Shown piece by piece: positions 59,801-64,000 of a DNA stretch of 64,000 bases. A program made the translations under genes and the position numbers. This stretch comes from Meghimatium bilineatum (taxonomy: Eukaryota > Mollusca > Gastropoda > Stylommatophora > Philomycidae), in the NCBI GenBank assembly GCA_034231615.1, contig CM067304.1, forward strand, positions 16,667,944 through 16,731,943, written 5' to 3'. Within the stretch, counting starts at the first letter, position 1. Each line of letters begins with the position of its first letter. The notes under the pieces were generated by a model. That model saw only the letters and a list, made by a program, of their open reading frames with translations. It ran no database searches and was not told the origin of the DNA.

Positions 59801-61200
59801 ATCTTGTAGGACCATTGCCCTGTTACAAGAGAAATCCAGTGGGAATTTGAGAATGAACGCTGAAGAAGAAGAAGTACTAGCACTAAATTTGGTTCCAGGT
59901 GGCATAAAAAAAGAGAGACCCAGAGAAAGTCTTCGCAGAACTATCAAAGAGGGTATGACTGTTGAGGGTCTCAACAACATGCAAGAACTACACACAGAAG
60001 CATCACAACGCTCAAACTGGAGAGGCCTGGTTTCTTCCCTATGCACTGTATTCGGCACTGAAGGAGCATAGATACATCGATCTCATTAACAATAAAATAT
60101 GGACAATCAACTAGTCTATGCATTGAACCACCAAGTTTAAGCAAGTTAAATTTGAGATTGGCCTACTGACCTCTCTACCACTGAAGCTTGTTTCTTTGAA
60201 GATATATAACTGAATTAACCAAAACTGTGTTGAGTGGGCACCTATGGCTATGTCGATAGTGATACCTACAGCTGTGATAAGGTCAAGCATGCCTGACTGT
60301 GGTTAGCTTTCAGGTTGAAGTACAGAATGGATCCAGTCTTCTCATATGGCTGGCCTACTAGCGATATGGTTACAAACTTCCACCATTCAATTCCAGTGCT
60401 AAAACAGTGAACTAATCAGGTATTGTGGCAAAGACAGATGTGCTGGGTCATCAGTACAAATAAAATAGTGCCACAGCACATTTCCATTCCCAGAACTACA
60501 TCCTGCTGGAAATCTAGTAGGACCCGTATCCTGTTACAAGAGAGATTCAGTGGAATTTTGAGAACGAACCCCAAAAAAATGTTAGCTGTTTCAACGTTAT
60601 CATCATTAGGTTATGTAGAAAATTTCTATATTAGTTTACAAACAATGTCTTCTGTTTAAGAGGATGTAGTTAGGCATACAGAATATGTTGCATCTAGGTT
60701 TACAGTTTGGCTGTAATAGCTGTATCTTTCTGCCTGAAGCATCAGATTACAATATTTGTGGGTAGTACCCACTGGGTACACAGTTTGTCTCATTTCCTTA
60801 AAATCTGTAACAGCAAACTCTTCTGCGTTCATTCTCAAACTCCTGGAGATTAACAGGATATAGTCCAAAGAAGGGAATGTGTTGTCTCATGGATTACAGC
60901 ATATGTGCGATATTTGTCTCTTTCTGCCTGACTGGGCCCCGATACAAATTATTCATTAAGAAATTTTAATTATTGAATAAGAAATTTGGCCCTACCCTCG
61001 TTTCGTAATGTCGAAAAAATATCCCTTAAAATCTTAGTTGAGATACACGCCGTTTTGTTGTCCAGCCGTAGAATATCTGTACACTGTTTTTTAAGATCAT
61101 CATTCACGCAATTACATTTAATTGTCTTTTCAATAACTTGTCGTATTTGCTGTGTAACCTGAAATTGCGGTTCAACAGCAGATCTGACTTCCGGCGCCAT
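41788..61200 (-). CDS. TMEM199: TMEM199, vacuolar ATPase assembly factor Vma12-like (whole coding span, 6 exons)
   Basis: Six - strand exons join to 197 residues, against 208 in human TMEM199. The family are two-pass ER/ERGIC membrane proteins needed to assemble the V-ATPase proton pump, as in yeast Vma12. The cytosolic N-terminal part ends in the signature IEQENKEYRRITRNVD (106-121), matching human IQLANEEYKRITRNV. Membrane segments are at about 141-159 (IISIINFLITVAAGFAFGY) and 174-193 (MMSGLILGTVIFFVDLYFLL). Introns (- strand order) are 60995-59140, 59065-56382, 56291-52511, 52479-45570 and 45453-41866; all GT-AG, phases 1,0,0,1,0. The C-terminal tail after the second segment is short (RYGF). 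The gene converges on ARPC3. Introns are packed with mobile elements; coding exons are intact. Confidence 0.93.
41908..42128 (-). repeat. S1 repeat with partial internal duplication
   Basis: CTCCCACCAGATCTCT and AACAGTAGGACAATGATCCT occur twice, then the rest of S1 to GGCCCAACATATTCGGCTTG. Confidence 0.75.
42205..42355 (-). repeat. S2 repeat, 5' half
   Basis: CTTCAGCATGGCTTCTGAGT, TCTCCTTAGTCGCCTCTTAC and GTGTTGCTATTCTTCACTCC. Confidence 0.7.
42630..43030 (+). mobile_element. LINE family B tail
   Basis: Sense copy: ATGTATGGCTCAGAAACATG (MYGSET), ATGTGGATATGTAGAAGAAT, CATGACACCTTGTTGAAGGC and end GGAGATGGCACGTGATGATG. Many stops. Confidence 0.75.
43035..43610. other. TMEM199 intron 5, AT-rich, nothing recognised
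   Basis: No repeat or exon recognised. Confidence 0.45.
43620..43700. repeat. 20-bp tandem repeat, 4 copies
   Basis: Unit AGCAAGGTGGATGTAAGTAG. Confidence 0.9.
43912..44098. mobile_element. Pogo-like MITE, near complete
   Basis: Left TACAGTGGAATCCCTCTATA, right TATAACAGGATTCCGCTGCA, about 187 bp, no coding sequence. Confidence 0.7.
44225..44580 (-). mobile_element. LINE family H tail, uninterrupted copy
   Basis: The - strand carries degraded [20 protein letters not shown] and KRGRP-K-TLYR motifs. It continues to TTCTTGTCTGACAACTGTGT without the LTR that splits the 26.4-27.8 kb copy. Confidence 0.7.
44998..45125 (-). repeat. S2 repeat, 3' half
   Basis: TTTCTGCACTCATTTCTCAA, GCAGGATGTAGTCCAGAGAA and the TTTAAGCTTAGCTGCAATAT block. 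Confidence 0.65.
45256..45395 (-). repeat. S1 repeat
   Basis: TTCAGCATTCATTCTCAAAT through ATTTGTGCCAATGGCCAGAC. Ends 59 bp from TMEM199 exon 5. Confidence 0.75.
45454..45569 (-). CDS. TMEM199: TMEM199 coding exon 5 (residues 134-172)
   Basis: Acceptor CCAATGTTTCAG. Completes a Val, then KAMNRQIISIINFLITVAAG and FAFGYKGAELVIGKAFAI. First transmembrane segment. Donor GTAAGT, phase 0. Confidence 0.95.
45760..45890. repeat. 29-bp tandem repeat
   Basis: About four to five copies of CACCTCAGGTTTGGAAGTAG plus ACCATAGAG. Confidence 0.85.
45915..46220 (-). repeat. S2 repeat with 48-bp internal duplication
   Basis: TTCTTAAACTCCTACATATT and the following AGTCTGGAGAACAGAATG occur twice in tandem, then the normal S2 body to CACATAG. 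Confidence 0.75.
46225..47150 (+). mobile_element. LINE family J, reverse transcriptase and C-terminal part
   Basis: Encodes LLNIYAEKIMRNVRNDQL, a broken active-site region (SHEI-stop-DMLMIQHYW in place of ...RYADDTTLL), DLEHLINSIKEHNEKQ, LNRNKIKIRTSDKS and MRLAIASKKLIQMENM, then degraded C-terminal text. The YADD box is lost through a frameshift. Confidence 0.8.
47155..47805. other. TMEM199 intron 4, nothing recognised
   Basis: AT-rich; no convincing exon or repeat. Confidence 0.45.
47810..47975 (+). repeat. S1 repeat
   Basis: ACCGCCAAAGATGGAAGTGT to GAGAATGAATGCTGAAGAAG. Confidence 0.8.
48090..48355 (-). mobile_element. LINE family G, C-terminus and 3' end
   Basis: The - strand encodes [40 protein letters not shown] and [20 protein letters not shown], a clean LINE C-terminal module. 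Confidence 0.75.
48369..50731 (+). mobile_element. LINE family A, endonuclease-reverse transcriptase ORF2 (5'-truncated, broken)
   Basis: The longest LINE copy. A 499-codon frame (48369-49868) holds the end of the apurinic-type endonuclease: GDMNAKVG (55-62), RLWTWKSPDNKTRNQIDYI (107-125) and SDHVPVV (148-154). The reverse transcriptase follows: SSGPDKITKEELEALGDYG, LQSIFIALPKKPG and FIDYSKAFDKV at the frame's end. TAG at 49866 replaces the Trp codon usual after FDKV; the RT continues with GVRQGCVMS. TAA at 50130-50132 replaces the Tyr of YADD, and TAG at 50235 follows. A frameshift lies near 50565. The copy is interrupted at 50731 and resumes at 51959. The endonuclease N-terminus is missing, so transcription and mobility are not expected. 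Confidence 0.92.
50732..51958 (+). mobile_element. 1,227-bp insertion in LINE A with 12-bp target duplication, unclassified retroelement
   Basis: ACTTAATAACCA flanks both sides (50720-50731 and 51959-51970) and occurs once in uninterrupted family A copies. The insert ends in GAAAAACAAACAAACAAA, an A-rich tail typical of target-primed insertion. It is richer in G+C than its surroundings. Its second half holds three related modules around GAGAAAGGGTTCCGTACTCG, GAGAAAGGGTTCAGTACCTG and GAAACGGTTCAGTACCCAAT. CCAGGGGTGCA near its start can pair with TGCACCCTGG 75 bases on. No reverse transcriptase is encoded, so it is probably non-autonomous or a 5'-truncated unknown family. The 3' part matches 25215-25640. 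Confidence 0.8.
51959..52145 (+). mobile_element. LINE family A, 3' end after the insertion
   Basis: Encodes KIKGRRDKGRQREKLLDGLV, SWHGRSSPTELIDNTRDRES and WRNMIAYASRHGT with a stop, then TTGATTGATTGAA. Completes the copy that starts at 48369. Confidence 0.9.
52260..52400 (-). repeat. S3 repeat end
   Basis: CTTCTTCTGCGTTCACTCTC and GGTTTCACAACAGAGTTGTA match 12725-12850. Ends 80 bp from TMEM199 exon 4. Confidence 0.6.
52480..52510 (-). CDS. TMEM199: TMEM199 coding exon 4 (31 bases, residues 124-133)
   Basis: Acceptor TTTCTGTCTTCAG and donor GTGAGA enclose ten codons, AKTKFTFKQE, plus one base. It supplies exactly the phase-0 entry and phase-1 exit needed; joining exon 3 straight to exon 5 would give an immediate TGA. 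Confidence 0.85.
52794..53613 (-). mobile_element. Tc1/mariner-type transposon remnant, 820 bp
   Basis: Inverted ends CTGTTCAAAAAAGAAATGCA on the left and, reverse complemented, CTGATAAAAAAAAAAGAAAT then GCAACATT on the right. TA flanks both ends (52792-52793, 53614-53615). The - strand retains RRLYRGIVLTDWHCRDRLKW, resembling the part of Tc1-type transposases between the DNA-binding and DDE domains. The DDE catalytic part is missing, matching a length short of the usual 1.3-1.6 kb. Defective. Confidence 0.85.
53690..53885 (-). mobile_element. LINE family I tail (antisense)
   Basis: Reverse complement of the 24760-24930 region: GTGAACGATGGTTGATCGTA and GGTTCATGTTTGTTCAATGC. Inserted in the minisatellite. 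Confidence 0.65.
53975..54560 (-). mobile_element. LINE family F, C-terminus and 3' end
   Basis: TTGTTCGTCCATCACAAGTG (3' end), AGATGCTGCACC, TTGGCCACCTTGAGAATATA and CTCACCACAGAGAATATCTT match 35706-36120. The - strand still shows SIDTILMQTQIHWACHVV, the GHV-type motif. Confidence 0.75.
54640..54875 (-). mobile_element. LINE family J tail (antisense)
   Basis: The - strand reads as degraded KLQYFGHLKRHDGIKWLTLE and GKVPGKRRRPRRWWT. Confidence 0.65.
55018..55190. repeat. 54-bp minisatellite, about 3.2 copies
   Basis: Unit AGCAAAACTTAATTACCCCG plus TTCCAAGTATCATCTGTTGG plus ATTACAGTATTTAC. Divisible by three, so open on the - strand (18-residue period), without other coding evidence. Confidence 0.9.
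55330..55725 (-). mobile_element. LINE RNase H domain C-terminal fragment
   Basis: The - strand encodes PGHVGVRGNERADQLASCAI, the C-terminal motif of LINE ribonuclease H (PGH.G..GNE.AD.LA), followed by DRADVLNSLRD, NQHRTGTVSRSVMAD and RSEQLWMCSVCSDDDP, a C-terminal tail. RNase H points to an I- or Jockey-like clade. Confidence 0.8.
55880..56022 (+). repeat. S1 repeat, partial
   Basis: ATGTGCTGGGTCATTGGAGT to GTTTGAGAGTGGATGC. Confidence 0.65.
56292..56381 (-). CDS. TMEM199: TMEM199 coding exon 3 (residues 94-123)
   Basis: Acceptor TGTATTTTAAAG. Encodes NKELEARIQKLKIEQENKEY and RRITRNVDPK, the family signature. Donor GTAGGA, phase 0. Confidence 0.95.
56555..56695 (+). repeat. S1 repeat
   Basis: GATGTGTTTTATTGGTGCAA to GAGAATGAATGCTGAAAAAG. 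Confidence 0.75.
56745..57030 (+). mobile_element. LINE family I-like tail fragment
   Basis: Degraded WFNHLMRMNP (from TGGTTCAACCACTTAATGAG) and AGAGGAAGACCAAGAACAAC; stops throughout. Confidence 0.5.
57163..57305 (-). repeat. S1 repeat
   Basis: TTCATTCGTTCTCAAATTTC through TTTATTTGTGCTGGTGGCCA. Confidence 0.75.
57510..57840 (-). mobile_element. LINE family B tail (antisense)
   Basis: The - strand encodes [40 protein letters not shown] and ESKVEGKQ, and ends at the ATCATCATC 3' end. Confidence 0.8.
57866..58026 (+). repeat. S1 repeat
   Basis: GAAGACAGATGTGCTGGGCC to TTGAGAATCAATGAGAAGAT. Confidence 0.75.
58072..58285 (+). repeat. S2 repeat
   Basis: CATAAGAGGCAACTAAGGAG, TTGGCTGTCCCATCCTAAGG and CTACATCCAGCTAATCTGCA in order; tail degraded. 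Confidence 0.7.
58318..58410 (-). repeat. S2 repeat, 5' part
   Basis: TCTTCTTAGTCTCCACTTAC and GTGTTGCTATTCTGTGCTCC. Confidence 0.65.
58516..58672 (-). repeat. S1 repeat inside MITE (first)
   Basis: ATTCATTCTCTAACTTCAAC to TGGATCAACTCATCTGACTG; T-rich start corresponds to its tail. Confidence 0.75.
58717..58872 (-). repeat. S1 repeat inside MITE (second), with target duplication
   Basis: CTTCTTTGTTCATTCTCAAA to CACATCCATCTTCGGCTGG, flanked on both sides by TCTTTACTGTAC, a 12-bp target-site duplication that defines the S1 ends. Confidence 0.85.
59066..59139 (-). CDS. TMEM199: TMEM199 coding exon 2 (residues 69-93)
   Basis: Acceptor AATTCTCTAAAG. Encodes GHKVSLHEVVKDAQFVPQPA and PLEPR, aligning with the human SKLYLHELLEG...LPEVVKPPR stretch. 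Donor GTAAGT, phase 0. Confidence 0.88.
59198..59643. mobile_element. Foldback-type DNA element, 446 bp, about 70-bp inverted ends
   Basis: The left arm starts CATGTGGAACAAAATAATAC and the right arm, reverse complemented, CATGAGGGACAAAATAGTAC. Similarity continues through GTAAAATG and on to CATAGAATGYAATA. Each arm has its own palindrome: TGTCAGAATCTGACA (59231-59245) and CACCAGATATTCTGGTG (59593-59609). No coding region. Superfamily not identified. Confidence 0.75.
59712..59876 (+). repeat. S1 repeat, well preserved
   Basis: CACCAAAGATGGATGTGTTG to GAATGAACGCTGAAGAAGAA. Close to the apparent consensus. Confidence 0.85.
59885..60072 (+). mobile_element. LINE family G C-terminal fragment
   Basis: Encodes KKERPRESLRRTIKEGMTVE, LNNMQELHTEASQRSNWRGL and VSSLCTVFGTEGA with a stop. 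It follows S1 directly and shares a frame with it by chance. Confidence 0.7.
60075..60425. other. TMEM199 intron 1, nothing recognised
   Basis: No repeat, exon or motif recognised. Confidence 0.4.
60429..60580 (+). repeat. S1 repeat
   Basis: AAAGACAGATGTGCTGGGTC to TTTTGAGAACGAACCCC. Confidence 0.75.
60657..60950 (-). repeat. Two S2 pieces
   Basis: AGGATGTAGTTAGGCATACA, then a second 3' end from CTTCTGCGTTCATTCTCAAA to TTTCTGCCTGACTGGGCC. It abuts TMEM199 exon 1. Confidence 0.6.
60996..61200 (-). CDS. TMEM199: TMEM199 coding exon 1 (residues 1-68 plus one base)
   Basis: Starts ATGGCGCCGGAAGTC (MAPEV) and ends DIFSTLRNE plus G, with a GTAGGG donor. The segment ISTKILRDIFSTLR aligns with human VSFRLIRDLHQHLR. 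Translation into the intron stops soon after. Confidence 0.85.
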
Positions 61201-61217
61201 TTTGATCAGTCATGTGA
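61187..61217 (-). promoter_or_regulatory. TMEM199: TMEM199 start region: ETS-type site and TCATGTGA E-box
   Basis: On the - strand CCGGAAGT (61194-61187) overlaps codons 3-5, within ATGGCGCCGGAAGT, also a YY1-like ATGGCG context. TCATGTGA (61210-61217) is a palindromic-core E-box of the type bound by MiT/TFE factors, which control lysosomal and V-ATPase genes in vertebrates. Function here is inferred from motif and position only. Confidence 0.4.
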
Positions 61218-61274
61218 TTATATTTCGTTTCAGGTGAGCACGTTTCATTTTCGTTATTTATTCACCGATACTGA

Positions 61275-61375
61275 ACTTCTCTTCTTCTGCAGTTTCCTAT
61301 GCTCATAAGTCTATACAGGAAAGTGGCCGCCTCCATGAATTCATTCGTCAGCAGGAGATCCTCACTTTGGGGATG
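61275..61375 (-). mobile_element. Probable LINE 3' end (antisense)
   Basis: The - strand reads NEFMEAATFLYRLMSIGNCR and then RRE, ending in CTGCAGAAGAAGAG, like the M family 3' end (CGCAGAAGAAG). Related text is at 28391-28440. Confidence 0.4.
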
Positions 61376-61379
61376 ACAT

Positions 61380-61860
61380 AAGTGAACATGATTTTCTACA
61401 ACTCTGCATATCGCTATTGTTATAATTCTTATTCGGCAGTGTTTTGTCGAAGCCTAAAATATGAGCAAATAATAACAAGACTGACACAACACGGCATGCG
61501 TGTTGTAAGAGAAGACTAAGAAAGTTCTAAAACTCAACTATTTTAACTCAGCAAAGGGTTGGGGCAGGAGTGTATAGGGATAGTACTTCACGGTGAGTGG
61601 CAGCCGCTTCCCCTCAGAAAGGCCACGGTCATATGTAGTTATCCCACTCCTGTCTAGGTCACGTCGTATGGCTCTGCATGTGTACAGTAGCAACCCTTGG
61701 CTAGTCTACAAAATACATGAAGCTACTCAGCAATGGAACGTCTTCCCTTACTGGAGAAGTTGAAAGATCGTAGTATCGACAACGACTTCGAAGGCGAGAG
61801 TTGAAAAAGTCCCGTATTGGGCTAAAGTCACATCAAGGATGATAACTGATAGCGACCAGA
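61380..61860. other. Intergenic, nothing firm
   Basis: Contains a short frame at 61733-61804 (+) of 23 residues without support. No repeat identified. Confidence 0.4.
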
Positions 61861-61869
61861 ACCGACTCA

Positions 61870-62390
61870 GAAAGCATTGACAAATATCTGATATCTATAC
61901 AATACAAAGAAACCCATGATACGAACCAACGCAGATGTCCACAAAGACCTCACATAGAAAAAGAATGGCTCCACAAAACTATCAAAAATAGAAAACTAAA
62001 ATATTTCGGACATATAAATAGACACGGTGGTTTAAAAGGATTAATCATGGAGGGCAATGTTCCAGGAAAGAGAACAAGAGTCAGTCAAGACTACAATGAA
62101 CACATGACCTCGAAGACCTTCTGAACATGGCACTGGAAGAAGCTGGACAAGAACCGAGATGCTTACAGGGTGACAGTGAGGATAACGTTCTGTAAAGAAC
62201 ACGCCACATTGAGAAAAACAGCCAGCCGCCTGAAAAAATCACCACACACAGCATGTAAATCAGTACTTTCAGGGGATAATTTCCAAAGATTTGCAGAGAA
62301 AAAAACTCACTTCATAAACAAGGCGTCCGATTGGGACCGCTACCTCTGGAACACAAGGCAAATGGCTTAAGCCAAATGGAGTAGTGGTCA
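61870..62390 (+). mobile_element. LINE C-terminal fragments (family J-like)
   Basis: Degraded KLKYFGHINRHGGLKGLIME, GNVPGKRTR, and EEAGQEPRC-type text with a downstream GTGACAGTGAGGATAACGTT, as at 39760. Confidence 0.6.
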
Positions 62391-62399
62391 CCCGTGTAT

Positions 62400-62672
62400 T
62401 GTCGGGGCCTGAGAGTTCAGAAAATAATAGCAACACTGTTTACCTTCCATGCATGTCGTAAGAGGTGACTAAGCAGGTAATGGGATGGAGTTGGCTGTCC
62501 CATCCCATATAGGATCAATGACCCGAAGCCATGCTAAATCGGATATGTCAGGCCGAAATGCATAGATATCACAGCAGTGGTGTAAACCATGACACAACGC
62601 ATGCCGCTCTCCTTGCTACATCCTAATAATTTGTAGGAGCTTGAGAACAAACGCAGAAGAAGAAGAAGGGGT
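62400..62672 (+). repeat. S2 repeat, complete with (GAA)n tail
   Basis: Reads GGGGCCTGAGAGTTCAGAAA, ATAGCAACACTGTTTACCTT, GTAAGAGGTGACTAAGCAGG, TTGGCTGTCCCATCCCATAT, then CTTGAGAACAAACGCAGAAG and GAAGAAG. Best full copy, about 270 bp. Confidence 0.8.
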
Positions 62673-62879
62673 GGTGGTGTTGTACCCCACCCTAGCAAAT
62701 CAGAACATGACTTTTTGGTCCTTGGAACTGGGACCAAATTTTTGTCAATAGGCAAACATACACACGGAAATGTATGAATGCCCTTTTTTCAAAGGTGAAA
62801 CCCCTTCCTAATGAAGAACACATCTACGGCACTGCCAAGCCCTTTATTAAACAAGACGTTAATAATACACTTATGATGA

Positions 62880-63350
62880 TGATGATCCTCCTCCGCAAGC
62901 GAAGATGAGCATGGCATGAAAAACAATTAATGCGATGGAAAAAATATAATAATAATTAGAATTGGTAATTGTCTAATTTGGTTTGTGAGTTCGTAGCTGT
63001 CCGATTCGTGCACGGAAAGTTATATTGCAGTGTATGCAGGAGTGCTGAAGGTTCGGGGTAGGAGCATTTTCGGATTTGTCCTTCCGCTTCTTGCGCTTGT
63101 GGATTGCCCGCAGTGTTCTTTCTTTTTCAAATTTCGTGATGCCAGCAGTGATCTGGGTGTTCCAGGCTGAGCGATCAAGTGCTGTAGTCTTCCAGGAGCT
63201 AGGATGCAGTGATTGGGGGCGCTTTTTAAGTGATCATTGAACCGCTTTTTCTGCCCTCCACTTGAATGTTTACCTTCGCACAGCTCCCCATAGAATAATC
63301 TCTTTGGAAGGCGCTTGTCTGGCATAAGGACGATGTGGACAGTCCACTTC
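62880..63350 (-). mobile_element. LINE family E, C-terminus and 3' end
   Basis: The - strand encodes [40 protein letters not shown] and NLKKKEHCGQSTSARSGRTN. Starts (on +) with ATGATGATGATCCTCCTCCG. Confidence 0.8.
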
Positions 63351-63534
63351 TAAGAATGGATCAAATACAACAATTATGAATAATATTCAATTTAAACAAC
63401 TAAGGAAAAGAAGTAGTTCTCCGGTGGATTCCAGACCCCTCACAAATCATGAAAAATGAGATAGCAATAAAAAAAAATTGGAAGTAACTGTCAACAACAG
63501 ATAGACGATTTGGGATCATTTCCAGAAATCGTTC

Positions 63535-63765
63535 AGGACCAGAAAGGGGAGTAAAGAATAACAACATTGTTTACCTTCCATTCACGTTATAAGAGGCGAC
63601 TAATGAGGTTATGGAGTGGAGTTGGCTTGCACATCACATATAGGGTCAAAGTGACCCAGAAGTTATGCTGAATGATTGTTTGTTCCCTTCTTTTTCCAAG
63701 CCTGTAGATATCATGGTCTTGTTGGCTACATGGGCGAGCTGAGAACAAAAGCTGAAGAATAATAA
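63535..63765 (+). repeat. S2 repeat
   Basis: CCAGAAAGGGGAGTAAAGAA, AACAACATTGTTTACCTTCC, TATAAGAGGCGACTAATGAG, then a divergent 3' part to GAACAAAAGCTGAAGAATAA. Confidence 0.75.
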
Positions 63766-63774
63766 TTTTCAGAA

Positions 63775-64000
63775 ATGAAGTCTATCATTAAAAGCTACAT
63801 TAATATGGCATTGAACTCAGCTCGCACATGTAGCCAACAATACCTTGATATCTACAGGATTGGAAAAAGAAGGGAACAAACAATCATTGTTAGATTGAGA
63901 ACAGGCCACAACAGACTCAAACAACTCATGTACATGCAATTTGGAGTTAGCGACACCGGTATATGCCCTTGCGGATAATCTCCAGAAAATATATGCTATA
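63775..64000 (+). mobile_element. LINE family D, C-terminal region (cut by window end)
   Basis: Encodes YLDIYRIGKRREQTIIVRLR and TGHNRLKQLMYMQFGVSDTG ending CPCG. The LRTGH.RL......G.....CPCG motif immediately precedes the HIL..C tail seen at 18838 and 38415. Confidence 0.75.

Noticed and set aside
59684-60072. Open frames on both strands of about 114-124 codons.
   Set aside because: They are a chance read-through of an S1 repeat joined to a LINE G tail.
61201-61380. Divergent gene on the + strand sharing the TMEM199 promoter: donor TTTCAG/GTGAGC at 61236 and acceptor CTTCTTCTGCAG near 61292 with an open frame starting MLISLYRKVAASM.
   Set aside because: The acceptor region matches LINE 3' ends ending in GCAGAAGAAG, and the opposite strand reads as a LINE C-terminus, so the splice-like pattern is probably chance.
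1-64000. CRISPR arrays, prokaryotic operons or biosynthetic clusters.
   Set aside because: Tandem arrays lack unique spacers, and genes are split by introns; the window is animal genomic DNA.

Overview
This is eukaryotic, AT-rich, intron-containing animal DNA. The mix of LINE tail fragments, short (GAA)n-tailed repeats and a Penelope-like GIY-YIG remnant suggests a mollusc, perhaps a heterobranch gastropod; that placement is inference from repeat style, not from a diagnostic gene. There is no operon, prophage or CRISPR array.

Two conserved host genes can be rebuilt exon by exon, and they point at each other. On the + strand, ARPC3 (Arp2/3 complex subunit 3, p21-Arc) runs from 16551 to 35066 in seven coding exons giving 176 residues. 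The first coding exon contributes only Met-Pro and sits 64 bases after a pair of ETS-type CCGGAAGT sites. On the - strand, TMEM199 (vacuolar ATPase assembly factor, Vma12-like) runs from 61200 down to 41788 in six coding exons giving 197 residues, including a 31-base exon; its start codon overlaps an ETS-type site and lies 10 bases from a TCATGTGA E-box. All introns of both genes are GT-AG and all reading phases join. The genes are functionally unrelated: ARPC3 serves branched actin nucleation, TMEM199 serves V-ATPase assembly in the ER/Golgi.

Layout: 1-16460 is intergenic, with decayed retroelements, a 1.3-kb 25-bp satellite, an LTR-like region and long unremarkable AT-rich stretches. 16465-35066 is ARPC3, whose introns carry LINE tails, a 911-bp solo LTR inserted in a LINE, short repeats and about seven minisatellites. 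35067-41787 is the tail-to-tail intergenic space, mostly LINE C-terminal fragments, minisatellites and small DNA-transposon remnants. 41788-61200 is TMEM199; its introns hold the longest LINE copy (endonuclease plus reverse transcriptase, 5'-truncated and broken, itself interrupted by a 1.2-kb insertion with 12-bp target duplication), a Tc1/mariner remnant inside a minisatellite, a foldback element, and a MITE carrying two nested short-repeat insertions. 61201-64000 is repeats to the window end.

I labelled LINE families A to M and short repeats S1 to S3 for this window only; they are not database names. No clearly new functional system is visible. The most interesting signals concern mobile DNA: several unrelated short repeats share one 3' tail that also ends a LINE, a minisatellite grown from a LINE 3' end, and a foldback element whose subterminal hairpins differ in sequence but keep their pairing.
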